Source: Rhynchopus sp. YZ270_cl-10
Taxonomy: Eukaryota; Euglenozoa; Diplonemea; Diplonemida; Diplonemidae
Length of the DNA stretch: 64,000 nucleotides
Direction: 5' to 3'
Assembly: GCA_964035575.1 (NCBI GenBank)
Contig: OZ037835.1
Coordinates: forward strand, 124,001-188,000
The position numbers and the translations under genes are program-made. Positions 10,932 through 24,299 of the stretch are shown here, piece after piece (position 1 is the first letter of the stretch; every line of letters starts with the position of its first letter). The notes beneath the pieces were generated by a model, which saw only the letters and a list, made by a program, of their open reading frames with translations, made no database searches and was not told the DNA's origin.

Positions 10932-13884
10932 TAGCTGTTGTTTACTCTTTTAAACTTTTGTTTGTAGCGTCGTTGAGAAAAAGGCTTCTGTAATAGTCGC
11001 TTTGATACGTCTGCTTATGTTTCTTTTTAAAACTGCTGTTGTTGTCATTGTTTGTAGCAAAAGGGAAGCTTTTCGGCTAAGCGTGTTAACCATCCAAGTC
11101 ACAATCCCACCAAAAAGGCCGCTGGTTTTCTTAGATGATTAGACCCTTAGCTCTCAAAAAAACCCATCTTTTGTACAATGGTAACGTTGTTTGTCTTTTG
11201 TTGAAAAATTTTGAAAATTTGCTGACATGTGCCACCTCCTCACTGTAAACCTCTCACGTTCACAGGAAAAGCATGTTAGCAAGAGGGTTGTTTGTTTACT
11301 TATGTAGACTTTGTTTGTTTTGTTTGGCTTCTTTTGGTAGGCTTCTGTAGGGTAGTTTTGGTGCGTCTCTTTAGTTTTCTTCGTAAAACCGCTGTTGTTT
11401 ACTCTTTTTAAACTTTTGTTTGTAGCGTCGTTGAGAAAAGGGCTTCTGTAATAGTCGCTTTGATACGTCTGCTTTTGTTTTCTTTTTAAAACTGCTTTTG
11501 TTGTCATTGTTTGTAGCAAAAGGGAAGCTTTTCGGCTAAGCGTGTTAACCATCCAAGTCACAATCCCACCAAAAAGGCCGCTGGTTTTCTTAGATGATTA
11601 GACCTTTAGCTCTCAAAAACCCATCTTTTGTACAAGGGGGGGCTGTTTGTTTACTCATTTTAAACTTGTTGGGTTTTTGTTGTGTCGACAATCACCTGCT
11701 AGTGCAGGATCTGTACTCAATGTCGCCCGAAGGCTATTGTACTTAAAAGATATAGACGGAGGTCGTCCTCAACTCTGGAAAGTCGCTTTTATTTGTTGTT
11801 TATGCATTCGAGTGCTGTAATATACACAAAAGTTGCATCATCAAAGTTTGGGGGATAGGGTGGGTTAAAGGTCACGTGAGAAAATAAAGTAGTTGGTTAG
11901 AAATTCAGTACATCATGTTTCAGTCCTAACTGCATACATTGGAAGTATCAGAGGGGGACATCGTCAGTGCAAGACCCTCCGAGATGTAAAGAGTTTTAAC
12001 CACTGTTGCTATTATCAAACAGTCTTTGCGCTCTACTTGTCTTTTCAAAAAAAAAATAGTATATTTTTTCTGGAAATATAGTACTCATATTTCCTGAGGT
12101 ACCCCCAATGCTGCTGAGGGATACGATTTCCCGAGCCGAAGGCGAGGGAAATCGTCGAACGAAGCAGCATTGGGGGTACCGAAGGAAATATGGTGCTATA
12201 TTTCCAGAAAATTCATATTTTCATTTTCGGTAATATTGTCCCGACGCACAAATCCGCTCGTATTCTGTGTGTCAAAAAACCCCTGTTATGGTACAGTTCT
12301 TGTGTGTCAAAATGTGTATGTTGGTGTGCTGGAAGGAGAGGGGTTCAGATTCATTTATATGATGATATTTACCGACGTGGGGGATGGGGGTAGCTGGAAC
12401 ACTTTGTCACTTTGGGACGTTGATCGTTATGTGGATGTAGGGTGTTTTTCAGGGGTATGTTAACCACGTGTGTGTCTTAGGGAACAAATTTTTCAGTAAC
12501 GTGAACCAATCGGGTCGCAATGGGTCCTGGGGGCCCGGAGGGCCCCCATGCAGGAAAAATTTTCACCAAGCCTGGGCAATGCTGGGGTGCCTATACATGT
12601 GTTTTCACGTGTTTTTGGGCACTTTTCAGGATTTTCGAAAAATTTTGCAACACCAAAATCGAAAATTTCGGTCTATTTTTCACTCTGCGACATGGTCAAA
12701 AAAAATTTTTTTTTGGCCGAAAAAATTATAATATTTCTATTTCGGATTTTACCCACGATTTGTGTACATTCTAATATTTCTGTGCCAAATATTATAATAT
12801 TACCCGGTACATGCAAAATTGGCTGTAAAGTAGCCGAAAATATAGAACCCATATTTCCAACGTCGCTGTAGGATTTGTGCAGAGGGACAATATTTCCGAA
12901 AATAAAAAAAAAAAAAAAAAAAAAAAAACAAGTAATTGCTATCGGAAAAAAAACGGGGTGTGATGTGGAACTCCATCCTGTAGAAATAATCTACAACACG
13001 CCCAGCATTCTGCTCTTCTGCAGGTATGCTAACGCTCTTCGTAAGCTGCCATACCCACTGGGACGCCAGCATCTGAAACGTTCAAGAAGGGGGGCTGTCC
13101 TCTTCGTCCAGCACCATCTGCTCGATAGCGTTGTTGGAGGTCGGCTCGGCAGGCTCGGCGTGTTCCAGCTCGTTTTTGTCCACAGGGTCCCCACATTGTC
13201 GTCATCGTTGGAGCAGTGCGGAAGGAACACAGAATGCACAGACTACTACACATCGATAACACCAGGCGCATCAGCACCTCCAGCAAATCGCCAGGATGCT
13301 ACGGTGGTTTCGAAAATTGCGCGGAGTTTTCCACAGCACACCCGTTTTTCCTTAGCAATTACTTGTCCTTGTTGTTACTGTTGTTTCCAACCACCTTCCT
13401 TCAACCCTTGTAGGGATCAGTTGTAATTTTTTTCGCGAAAACATGAAATTATACATTTCAAGAGAACAAATTAAAAAGGGTCCTTATTTGCGTTTTTGGG
13501 CTCCGCCCGTGCAGTGGTGGGGTCAATCTCGAAAATTGGACAATTTTTTGACTACTTAAATTTTGAGAAATATGAGCCCGGTTGCTTATACGTGGGGCCA
13601 TTTTCAGCTAAAATATTCCTCAAAATCTGGTTTTGTAAAATTGACCCTTCCCCCCCCCCCCCACATCGATTTCAATACTATACCTTACTTCACCTACGGT
13701 TACCCTTACAGGGGGGGTGAAGGAAGGTAAGTTGAAAAAAACTAAAACCTAGACCTGTCAACACAAAAATTATGAACGACTTAGCTTCTGTGAGCTCGCA
13801 AGGGAGGTGTCGCCACGCACCTGTCCGAAGACTGCTGCCCTTTTTTTTTCGTTTTCGAGTACTCGATACTCTTCGAGTACTTTG

Positions 13885-16592
13885 CACCACGCTGGATGAT
13901 AGGGGTCACATGATATAATCACATGATATTTCACATGATATAATTATATCATGTGACATGATATATTTTATCATGTGACATGATATAATATATCATGTGA
14001 AATATCATGTGGTATATCATGTGGTATATCATGTGACCTATCATGTGGTATATCATGTGGTATATCATGTGAACCGGAAAATATATCATGTGAAATATCA
14101 TGTGGTATATCATGTGGCATATCATGTGACCTATCATGTGGTTTATCATGTGAACCGGGAAATATATCATGTGACCTATCATGTGGTCTATCATGTGGTA
14201 TATCATGTGACCTATCATGTGACCTAAGTAGCACATGATAGACTTCCCGGTTCACATGATATACCACATGATATTTCACATGATATACACATGATCATGT
14301 GGGCCCATAAGTTACACACGAAAAAATTCGTGAGCTCAGTTAGTTGTCAAAGACGTCTTCCACCATGCACTGAGGAGATAATGATCCAACAATTTACAAG
14401 AAAGATTACTTAACCTACTGCTGGAAATTGCCAGGTCGTAGTAACACACAAAGTGTGCCTCCGTTCGGGAAGACCGGATATTCTAGAGACCAAAAAGGCC
14501 TCAAGAATATCTTCCGGTAGTCAAGGTAGAACCGAATGAACGGCCCAAGACCCCCGTGGAGAAGTTAAATGTTGTAATGCTATCAAGTAGAAACTGCGAA
14601 CACTGTCTTACCCTCCTCAATACATGGTGGAATATGTCTTTCACAACAAACCGAGCTCAAGAATTTTTAAACTTCCCTGAGGGAATGCGACACTACGCAA
14701 AATTTACCACCAGACCCTGTCTTCGTACACCTTCGGTGCAACACTGCAGACAGGCCAAACTGCGTTGGACTCAGAGGAATTCCTGCTGTGCAGGTATCAA
14801 TGAGAACCAAGTCCCAGCAACAAGGGGCGCCTTTTGGCGGGCGTTGTTGAGGGTGTTTGGGGTGCAAAGTTTTCCACAATTTTGATGCGCGGGTACAGAA
14901 GTGTTATCTTGTTCTTTCATCTCTAGGAATGTAAATGTCAATCGCGTTTAACTACCACTAGGGCTTGTTCAGTGAACCCACGAGGGGTCGAAGGGGGTTG
15001 GTTATCCCATATCTATCAAAGGTTGTGTCGACCAGGCTAATCCACTATGTTACGCTGTATGATGATAAATCCGAAGAAATAACAGTGCATAGCAACTGCA
15101 GGAAGTTTGTTAAAAAGAGTGCCTCACGCTACACAAACCACCACCCGCGATTGACTTAGATGTTATAACAAAGAGAATTCAGAACAAAACAACACCCTGC
15201 CCCATACACACTAAATTGTCATGCTTCAAGAGCATGCCTGGGCCAAAATTACTGTGACAAAAAAGGCAACAAGACCACCCACAAGGAGTGTGAAATGTGC
15301 ACTGGTTTTCTGGGGGAACGCAATATTTTCTTGTGCCTCGTCCTCCGCAAGCAGAGGACAGACTTTCCGGAAGGTTTCCAAAGTCGAATTTCTTGCACCA
15401 GCTATGCTCCCTGGTTAATGGCTATAGCAGTGACTGACAAAAGGTACCCACCCGGCCCTTCCACCCCCAGAATTTCGTCCGCAATCCGTAGAATTGATAC
15501 GGGTGCACGCGCGTGAGTTGTTGAATGTCGGAGACGCGCCGAACCTTATCATCGCAATCGTTGATACAGTCCAGATTTCACGATCCTGTGATGAGTGTAA
15601 ATGTGGGGTGTGATTAAGTTATGGTCGCTTGGAAAAGAAGTTAATTGATGACTTTAAGAAAAATGGCTCCCCTGAATTTGAGGATGTAAAAAGACAGGGA
15701 TGCAAAAGGTAGTGTAAAACCCCTATGTTTAGTGAAAATTATATTTTTTTGTGGGGGAGATGAAACCATACCTTGTCTGCACTGATTCGACCGATGCGCA
15801 CCTCTGGTTCTAAAAGTTTAGGGGGTGAAATTTTGACTTGTCAAGTTTTTTCACGAACATGTCAATGCGAGGTTTTCTTTGGATTTTTTTGGGTCATTTT
15901 ATGACCTACCACGCCCGATTTTTGGTCCAAAATCGACTTGTCTTTCGTAAAAAATCCATGAAAAATCGCGTAACGCAAAACCGCGTTTTAGACCCCCACA
16001 GATGCTCAAAAGTGCCAAATTTTGCTTTTAATGGCCTCAAATCGTCGAAATTAGCCCTACAGAGGGCAAAAAAAAATTTTCGAGAGTCCCTTTCCCTGGG
16101 CGGCGATAGCCACCTATCATGTCACATGATATAATTATATCATGTGACATGATATTTCACATGATATAATTGTATCATGTGAAATATCATGTCACATGAT
16201 ATAATTATATCATGTGAACATGATATAATTGTATCATGTGAAATATCATGTGACATGATATTTCCCATGATATATTTGCCGGTTCACATGATACTTCACA
16301 TGATAGTTTTACCGGTTCACATGATAGGTGACATGATAGGCCACATGATATTTCACATGATATATTTCCTGGTTCACATGATAGTTCACATGATAGTTTT
16401 ACCGGTTCACATGATAGGTGACATGATAGGTCACATGATAGTTCACATGATATATTTCCCGGTCCACATGATAGGTCACATGATAGGATTTACCGGTTCA
16501 TATGATAGGTCACATGATATGTTCACATGATAAATTCTATCATGTGACATATCATGTGAACCTACCAAATCGCCCTATCATCCAGCGTGGTG
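13885..16592 (+). mobile_element. 2.7-kb DNA transposon with palindromic array ends, copy 2
   Basis: Same element as 2937-5644, carried along by the segmental duplication at an offset of 10948. TIRs, motif clusters and decayed core (about 14556-15518) all match copy 1, so this is not an independent insertion. Confidence 0.9.
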
Positions 16593-16630
16593 TGTACAAC
16601 CATGCATAGGGTCCCCCCTATGGTTTTTTA

Positions 16631-17027
16631 TACAGTACACAGTACACAGTACACAGTACACAGTACACAGTACACAGTACACAGTACACAGTACACAGTA
16701 CACAGTACACAGTACACAGTACACAGTACACAGTACACAGTACACAGTACACAGTACACAGTACACAGTACACAGTACACAGTACACAGTACACAGTACA
16801 CAGTACACAGTACACAGTACACAGTACACAGTACACAGTACACAGTACACAGTACACAGTACACAGTACACAGTACACAGTACACAGTACACAGTACACA
16901 GTACACAGTACACAGTACACAGTACACAGTACACAGTACACAGTACACAGTACACAGTACACAGTACACAGTACACAGTACACAGTACACAGTACACAGT
17001 ACACAGTACACAGTACACAGTACACAG
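16631..17027 (+). repeat. ACAGTAC minisatellite, about 57 units
   Basis: Counterpart of 5683-6387 in the second segmental copy, 397 bp long. The 308-bp difference is exactly 44 units, as expected for unequal exchange, slippage or a collapsed or expanded assembly. Confidence 0.98.
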
Positions 17028-17371
17028 CACTGTACAAGGCAAAAATGACCAAAACAGCTGATGTTTTGGCCGAATGCCACCCTATCAGGAATATTTTCAT
17101 GTATTCACACAAATTTTTTCTGGCCTCAATACCCGCAAACGATTTTCGGTTCCGGCAAATATTTGGAGCACCAAATATCGCAAAAAATTTCAATTTTTTT
17201 GGTGTCGTCCGCACATCCCTTTAGTAAAGACCAAAACACCCAAGGCGTTGTAATTCATGTGTAATGGGGTGAAAGTGTGTGTAAGTGGGTGATAGTGTGG
17301 TACCGCCGGGACACCCCATGATCGCACCAGATATCTGTGGAAAAAGTGTGCGTGACAAGCAAGGATCATAC

Positions 17372-17653
17372 CCTCCGCCTCTCCTCGAGCTCGGTGATTT
17401 GGGCACGGTACATCTTGGCTTCGCGATCGGCTCCAAAATACAGACCCAACTCAGCGTCCTCAACAGCCTCCTCAACATCCTCAGTGTCGCTACCAAAGTC
17501 GTCATCAAGTTCACGAACACGATGAACTAACTTACTTGTTGCGTCAATGATCTCCGAAAAGAGCGCCATCTTCCGATCCTGCACATGCGCCACGTGCGCT
17601 CTGGCACTTGCATATTCATCCTCAAGTGAGACATCGTTGGTAGCGTCAGACAT
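17372..17653 (-). CDS. Helical-protein exon, module 2 (copy 2)
   Basis: Identical by eye to 6732-7013, in the second segmental copy. The same intron start follows and the same insertion lies upstream. Confidence 0.6.
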
Positions 17654-17670
17654 ACTTAACGGGAATGGGT

Positions 17671-17988
<318 letters not shown>

Positions 17989-19101
17989 TAGGGGGTGGCG
18001 CTGAGGGTGCAAGGAGTGTGAATGGGATTGGGAGGGGTGGGGATGCTCTGTTGTATCCTTTGTTTTCATCCCTAATCTCTCAACAAACATGCATGTCCCT
18101 CACCACTTCGCCAGTTGTAGAACTGATACCTTCCTCGGGAACAGGAGCACAACACGAGTGCAACACGACACATCGTTTCCTAACAACCTTCGGATTCCCA
18201 ACACACTTACTTCTGCAACACATCGCAGTCACTATCTTCCTCCCAAAACTTCCACGTGAACTGGCGTCTCTTGCCTACTTCATTGCAAAAAGGTGTAGGG
18301 ATTTGGGTGGTGGAGATAAAACTGTATTCTTGAAAGGAAAAGCAGAAGGGCGTTTCATTTGCTTGCATTTTGTTTTGGTGTTTGTTCATGACAATGACAC
18401 ACAAGAGAAGAGAGGGGGGAAGAGAGTAGGAAGCTTGTGTAGTGGGCAAGAAAGTGTAAAATACATGGCACGTAGTACGACCGCAGAAAACTACGCCATG
18501 GTCAACAATTAAGTGTTCGCTCATTATTTTCTTATTTTATTTACATTTTGGAAACGGCAAGCAGTGTGTACGAAAAGGATTAAGTTATGATGCTGTCATT
18601 GCAGGGGGGCAAGATCATCCTGTTCACGAAACCAATGTGTAACAAGGTTTTCGCAGGCTTCAATATCTTTGTGTCTATGTCCCTTGCTCCCTCCAGCTTG
18701 GCCCAGGTCTAGGTCAGAGCGTAACGGTGGGTGATGGTACTCTTGACCTCGTTCCAAAGGCTCTTCTTATTCTGTTTTCCACCATCTCCAGCACTGTCTC
18801 CCGTGAAATCAACAAGCTCTCCTCAACTATCTGTAAGTGTGTGGAAAATAAATGTAGAAAACACGAAAAAACTAAACTACTTGATTTGCCCTCACTACTC
18901 TAACTACTGTGTCTTTTTCCCTTGACCGCAGCACGTAAACCCTGAAGAAGTACGGGGGAGAGGTGGGGGGAAGGGAGAACGGTAAGACTCATGGCAACCG
19001 AAGAACGCGCCTTTCATTTCCAGACGTATTGCAGACTCGTACGGCTCTTCCTAGCCTAGACAAGCAGAATTGTCTAAGGGTTGGATTGTTCACCCACTAA
19101 C

Positions 19102-19145
<44 letters not shown>

Positions 19146-19193
19146 TTACCCTACTGAAAATAAAAAGGTGTGCGTGACAAGCAAGGATCATAC

Positions 19194-19580
19194 CTTCTCG
19201 CTCTCCTCGAGATCGGCGATTCTGGCACAGAACATCTTGGCTATGCAATCGTCTCCATCATAGATACCATACTCAGCAGCACCAGTGTCGCCACCAAGGT
19301 CACTAACCACACGAACTAAGTGACTTGTTGCGTCAGTGATATCCGTATTGAACGTCGAAAGCCGATCCTCCAGGTTCTCCACGCATTCTCGGGCATCTGC
19401 AAGATCAGGATCGTTGGTATGAAGATCATCATGTTCACGAAACCAATCTGTGACAAGCTTTTCGCAGGCTTCAATATCTTCTTGAGAGCGTAACGGTAGG
19501 CGAAGGGGATGACCTCCACGTCGTTCCAAGGCTAGGACCCGCACTGTCTCCATCGCAATCGTCATTTCCGCACCAGCTTC
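19194..19580 (-). CDS. Helical-protein exon, module 1 (copy 2)
   Basis: Same as 8537-8923 at offset 10657, with identical splice-like borders. Upstream, copy 2 has four extra bases in a CA repeat near 19760, which would shift the frame of the short upstream exon candidate relative to copy 1. Confidence 0.65.
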
Positions 19581-20510
19581 CTGTGTAAGTGTGTGTAAAA
19601 TAAATGTAAAATAAATGTAAAACAAGCAAAAACTAAACGAATATTTTGCCACTTGATTTGCCCTCACTACTCTAACTACTGTGTCTTTTTCCCTTGACCG
19701 CAGCACGTAAATACACTCTGTATCGCCAGTGCCGACAATGGCAACCCCGACACACACACACATGTTGTGAATGGGTCATGCTCGAAAGAGAAAATAAAAA
19801 TAGGTGCAAAAAGCAAGTAGACCACTCGCCGTGCCTCCAAAAGGTCCGAGGTTCCCTACGCCACACAGACAGTACAACCACATGTAATGACTCAACTCAA
19901 AGGTGAGTGGAGCACAAAAGCGGACAGACAGCAGGGGGGAGAGTCGCTCATCCGAGTTTGGAGTGCGGAACATTTCTCTTAACATAATCCCCCCGGATAG
20001 CACCAACATTACATGTTTGGGTAAAATAAAAACTGATATCTGAGCTTTAACTAGTCTGATCAAGAAAGAAAAGACATCAGAAAAAGATTTTTTTCGTTGA
20101 TCTGGGGTGTCCCGGGCACGGCGTAATTCATGTGTAATGGGGTGTAATGGAGGGAATTTAAACTTTTTGCTTTTTTTGCGTTTCCCCCCCGTTTTTTCAA
20201 CACGAAAAGTCCTTTTTAAAAAAAGGTGACAACAAAATCTTTTTTGGCGAGTGGAGCCAGTGTCTTATCCAGATTTTAAGTTTGGCGGGGGTCAGTTTGT
20301 TTTTTTTGCCCAAATTATTTTTTCAGCACGACCAGGGAAGACATTGGGAACATAGTGAACTGTATATATTTTTTCTTGCGGAGCAAAAAAAAACAATATG
20401 AATGGCGCCGCAGGCGAAAAATTTTTTGGGTACGGTGTAAATTCATAGCTATTTACACCACGCCGAGGAAACACCTCAAACCCAGCTGAAAAAACTGACC
20501 CCCCCCCCAC

Positions 20511-20731
20511 CTAGGCATACACTCGATGCGAGTCGCATTCTCGCATTCTCGCACAATTCTGGTCTGACGAAAAATTCTCGCACAATTCTCGCTCATTCTC
20601 GCTCACTCTCGCACGACCAAAATCCTTCTACGTGTGCGAGAATGATTCTCGCATGTGAGAATGGTGCGAGAATGGTGTGCGAGAATGCGAGAATGATTCT
20701 CGCATGCGACTCGCATCGAGTGTATGCCTAG
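20511..20731. mobile_element. 221-bp MITE at the duplication breakpoint
   Basis: Perfect 28-bp terminal inverted repeats, beginning CTAGGCATACACTCGATGCG, at 20511-20538 and 20704-20731. The interior is built from many ATTCTCGCA motifs, inverted between the two halves. It has no coding capacity. Its left end coincides with the point where similarity to copy 1 ends. Confidence 0.9.
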
Positions 20732-20734
20732 GGG

Positions 20735-21300
20735 GAGCCACCAAAGGCGTTTTGCTGTCCAAAACCCATTTTTTTGAAATTTCGGTGAAGAAATCCACTA
20801 AAATGGGCGTACCTGGGCGCAAATCGCCCTGGGGATCACCCATATATCCCAATAAACCACCTGACGACCTTGACAGAGCATTTCTTGTCCCAAAAAAATG
20901 GGTTTTTTGTGAAAAAACACCCCAAAAATGCGTAACGCTCGCGTAACGCTTGGGGGCCAAAATTTAGCACTTGCCAAGAAATTGCTCCAATCAGACAAAA
21001 CTCCTTCTAAACACCCGAAAAACACTTCAGTCCACATCTTCTGGGGTCCCGGGGTGGAAATGTATGGTTTTTGGGGCTTTTAGGGGTCCTGTGTGGGTCC
21101 CAGGCGTATTTATGAGGGACGGAACCGCTCAAAATGCCCGAAATTACCTCGTTTTTAGGGTGCTTTTTCACAAAGTGAAAAAGCGTGAGACTGGATCACC
21201 TCAAAATTTAAATGAAAAAGAAAAACCAACAGCAAGAGCAGTGTTGTTGTAAAAGAAACAGCAGCACCGTCAGCTAACATGTCCACACAATATGGCAGAG
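20735..21300. other. Intergenic, nothing recognised
   Basis: Mixed-composition DNA with several short open frames on both strands but no family, repeat array or paired ends that I can support. Confidence 0.5.
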
Positions 21301-21309
21301 GGCCACACA

Positions 21310-22000
21310 AAATTCCCCTGATTTGTACAGAGAAAGTTGTAACTTCTTCCTTACAAGTAAGGGAGTACCGGTAGGGAAGGAGTTACAACAAACAGTGAAC
21401 AAACTCAAGTACCAGCCTTTCCGCGTAGCACAGACCCTACATTTGGTAGTTGGTCTGCCCTACTGCCTCTTCTGCACCGTAGCTGAATGCCACGGCGACA
21501 ACTCCTTCATCTATCAACGTACCAAAGCACGTGAAAATAGAACAAAAATAAACACATTGGAAAACAACAGAGCATGTACCTGCAGAGTGCATACACCCTG
21601 AAAGTTTAACCTCTTCCTTCTAGCACAGACGTTGGTCTGCCCTACTGCCTCTTCTGCACCGTAGCTGAATGCCACGGCGACAACTTGTACCCACCTGCGA
21701 ATGAATGTTCGCAGATCCCTTCTTCTACTAACGTATAAAAAAAAACGTAAAAACAGACCAAAAACTACAACATGCCACACTGAATTAACGACAGAGCACG
21801 CACCTGCAGATCCACAGATGTTTCACTACGGTGTACACAGCCTGAGGTTAAACACATAACACAAGTATTCTACTACGGCAAAAAGATGAAAACTGAACTG
21901 AACTGAACAAAACTACAACACACCACACTGAATACACAAGAGCACGTACCTGCTGATCCACAGTTGTTTCACATACAGTGTACGCACCAACAAAGCAACA
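21310..22000 (+). repeat. Repeated exon-like modules (three copies)
   Basis: Copies start near 21395, 21601 and 21846; a fourth lies at about 35160-35470. A full module has a pyrimidine tract ending TAG followed by CACAGAC, then a plus-strand frame reading VGLPYCLFCTVAECHGD and continuing YPPANEC in one copy and YPPAKEC in another, then CTTCTACTAACGTA and the block CACACCACACTGAATA, GAGCACGTACCTGCAGATCCACAG. The cysteine-rich peptide is conserved while the surrounding DNA drifts, which suggests a former or present exon. On the minus strand the block CTGCAG followed by GTACGTGCTC would be a donor, so strand is not certain. No full gene could be assembled from it. Confidence 0.5.
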
Positions 22001-22340
22001 CAACGTTCCCATGCGGTCAAACGACAACACAGGAACAGCAACAATATTCCGTCACCAGTAGAGACACCGGCAACGCTTCCTTCTTGTACCTGGGATCCCC
22101 TCATCGGCATCAACACACTCCCAGTCACCGCACAGGTAACAGATCCTTGAAACCCCTCCGAAGGGGTTTGCGTAGCCTACATAAGCTGGTGATCTGCCCG
22201 AAATTGACTGTGATGTTGTATTAATAACCAGGGTTCCCACATCGGCTTGTTCCTCCTCCGGTCCCGAGCGAATCCATCATTGGAGAGGCGGCCGCCCACG
22301 CTGACTCAGTACCATGCGAACACGGCGTCCAGGGGCCCCA
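22000..22340. other. Intergenic, nothing recognised
   Basis: No supported gene. A short hairpin CCCCTCCGAAGGGG lies at about 22157. Confidence 0.45.
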
Positions 22341-22374
22341 CTTGGCGGTTGGTCAGACGTTAATTGCCCCCTTC

Positions 22375-22578
22375 TTCACTTTCGTGAGGATGATTGTGTC
22401 TCCAGCTCAGCTGCGTGATGTCGTCTCCTTCGTCCTTCCCTCCGAAGCCCATGTGGAAGCTGTCCTCAGCCAACCCCACTGCAGACGCCACCTTCCGCCG
22501 CATCGTCTCCGTTGTGTCATCCACACCCACCTCGATCATGAACAAGTTGTCGTCGTACCCCTTGATGGTTACGTCCAT
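22375..22578 (-). pseudogene. Ubiquitin-like domain fragment of the UBL-LRR family
   Basis: From an ATG at 22578 the minus strand reads MDVTIKGYDDNLFMIEVG and then VDDTTETMRRKVASAVGL, GFGGKDEGDDITQL, matching the N-terminal domain of the LRR genes at 24917 and 35677. Near 22398 two bases are missing relative to those genes (CCAGCT where they have CCAGCACT), the frame is lost, and no LRRs follow. The sequence just upstream of the ATG (CACAACAGAGCAACACAAA) is the family's shared 5' flank. A truncated paralogue. Confidence 0.8.
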
Positions 22579-22589
22579 TTTGTCTTCTT

Positions 22590-22900
22590 TTTTGTGTTGC
22601 TCTGTTGTGTGGTGGGGTTGTGGGAGTAGGAGAAGACATCAGAACACTGAAGGAGGCAATCATGGTGGGAAGAAGGCACGGAGTGTGTGGAGGAAAGCAT
22701 TGGTGGTGGTAGTACGAACGCAGAAACGTGATCAGTGGAGAGCTGCCACCACGTCCTTTACAGGTGATGAGAAAGAGCAGATGTGTGAAGGTAGTACAAA
22801 AAGCATTGTGGAAAGGAGAGTTAGTCATTGTGTAGTTGCCGATGATAGACTTACCATAAAAAACGCTTCGGACAGTTGCAAAAGGAACCACACAATTTAT
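22590..22900 (-). other. Shared 5' flank of the UBL-LRR family
   Basis: GTGTTGCTCTGTTGTGTGGTGG (on the plus strand) lies just upstream of the ATG here, at 26833 and at 37625. The further upstream block 22636-22800 (GACATCAGAACACTGAAGG, CACGGAGTGTGTGGAGG) recurs at 34563-34720 and partly at 24355-24430. The family therefore expanded with its flanking DNA. Confidence 0.7.
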
Positions 22901-22928
22901 GTGGGCAAATGCCTTTTGTGTGACCGAA

Positions 22929-24256
22929 TCAAGGATGTTTCGCCTCCGCTGTGCGGATGTTGGAAAGGGTCCTGAGACTTCCCATCTGAGTATCGTCTTC
23001 AGACCCCACGTCCTCCCCTTTCTCTTTGCGTGCCTGCGTGTGTGCCTGCATGCATTTGTCTTTGAACTCATGTTGGTAGCAAAGCTCGCCTTCATACGCA
23101 GCCTCCTCGCCACCCCTACCTGTCCATCTGCGCTGTGACGCCCAGAGCCTTCCTGAGTAGTAGTCGAATTCCACCTGCGTCTTTGATGTATTCCCCGTAC
23201 AATGGGAAAGAGCTCGTCCCCACGCAAGAAAAACACCTTGTGGTGCAGCCGTTTTCCTCGTGGAGATCGGGTGGCAGGCACGGTACACCTCTTTCATTGA
23301 CACAACAGTCGTGTCGTCGTACTACTGGGAGAACGGTACATTCAGTAGGGAGGACGATCTGCTTGCGACACTCAAATTTGTTTCCGGGCTGTTTGTGATC
23401 GATGTCACAAACCACGCCTTTGTACTAGAAGACCGCAAGGTGACTGCTGCAGGCGTGATTGGCGAATCCATACAGATCAAAGCCGTGGTGGTGGTGTCAC
23501 CGCGACATTTGCAACCCTCAAGGAAGGGCGTGTTCACATAGACCGTGAGCCCCTCCCAGCCCGCAAACACCCCACCAACCTTCCCTGCAAAGCCACGCCC
23601 CCGTTCGTCCCCCTCGCTGCTGCTGCCGCCCACCATGCGCCCGTCGCAGAACACCACCTGCATCTGCGTGGGCAGATCTGGGCGTGGTGCCCGCACCCCT
23701 CGTGTCCTCCGCAACTCTTGCGAGCGCACGCCTTGCGTCTGTGATGGTGCCGTTCAGCGTCCAGCTGCACACTTTGTGCCGTATTTGCTTGCGTCACGTC
23801 TGGCGAGGCATCGAACTTCAGTTGTGTCTGCACAGGTGTGTCGTTTGCCTCCTGTCCCTTCGCGGACTGTCCCTTCGCCTTCCCAGCCTTCGTGAAGACT
23901 GTCGCAAGCACATCTCGAAGGCCCTGCGAAACGTCCTCCTCGAAACGCTCCGTGAACCTCGCGTGGTTGGGTCTTCACGCGTCCCAGAGTGTCCCCAGCG
24001 CCGCTTCGAGCGATGATGATGTGCTCGAGGGGTGCGACACCTCTGCGCACGCCGCAGTGCTGCCTTCCGCCGCAAGCTTGTTCTTCTCCACGTCCGTCGC
24101 AGGCGCTGCCCCACGCAGGCCGTCGATGTAGCACGCCAGGTGCGCCAACGGGTCGCACGGCATGCGGCGAAGCAGCTCGTTCACAAGCTCGTCGACCAGC
24201 TTCAGGATGCTGTGCTCCTTCTCGTAGGCCCGCACCTTCTTGCGTGAGCCGTACAT
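22929..24256 (-). pseudogene. RIIa/DPY-30-like gene, decayed
   Basis: An ATG at 24256 opens MYGSRKKVRAYEKEHSILK, then LVDELVNELLRRMPCDPLAH followed by LACYI: a two-helix dimerisation motif of the RIIa/DPY-30 type (the xPxDPxxHLxxYI end is characteristic), as in ciliary and kinase-anchoring proteins. The frame meets a TGA at about 23975, continues as RPNHARFTERFEEDVSQ for another 65 codons, then shifts near 23760 and again near 23700 (passages TITDARRALARVAEDT and QMQVVFCDGRMVGGSSSEG), has a TAG near 23320, and runs on to a stop at 22929. TGA ends other genes here, so recoding is unlikely. About two stops and two shifts over 440 codons indicate a host pseudogene. Missed introns are an alternative but no convincing splice pairs were seen. 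Function of the rest unknown. Confidence 0.6.
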
Positions 24257-24299
24257 GGTGGTGTGTTGCTTTCTGCAAGGTGTGTGGGTGGTGAGTGTG

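Noticed and set aside
23260-23541. 93-codon plus-strand frame with plausible composition
   Set aside because: Lies antisense to the decayed RIIa-type gene, which explains the sequence better and continues on both sides.
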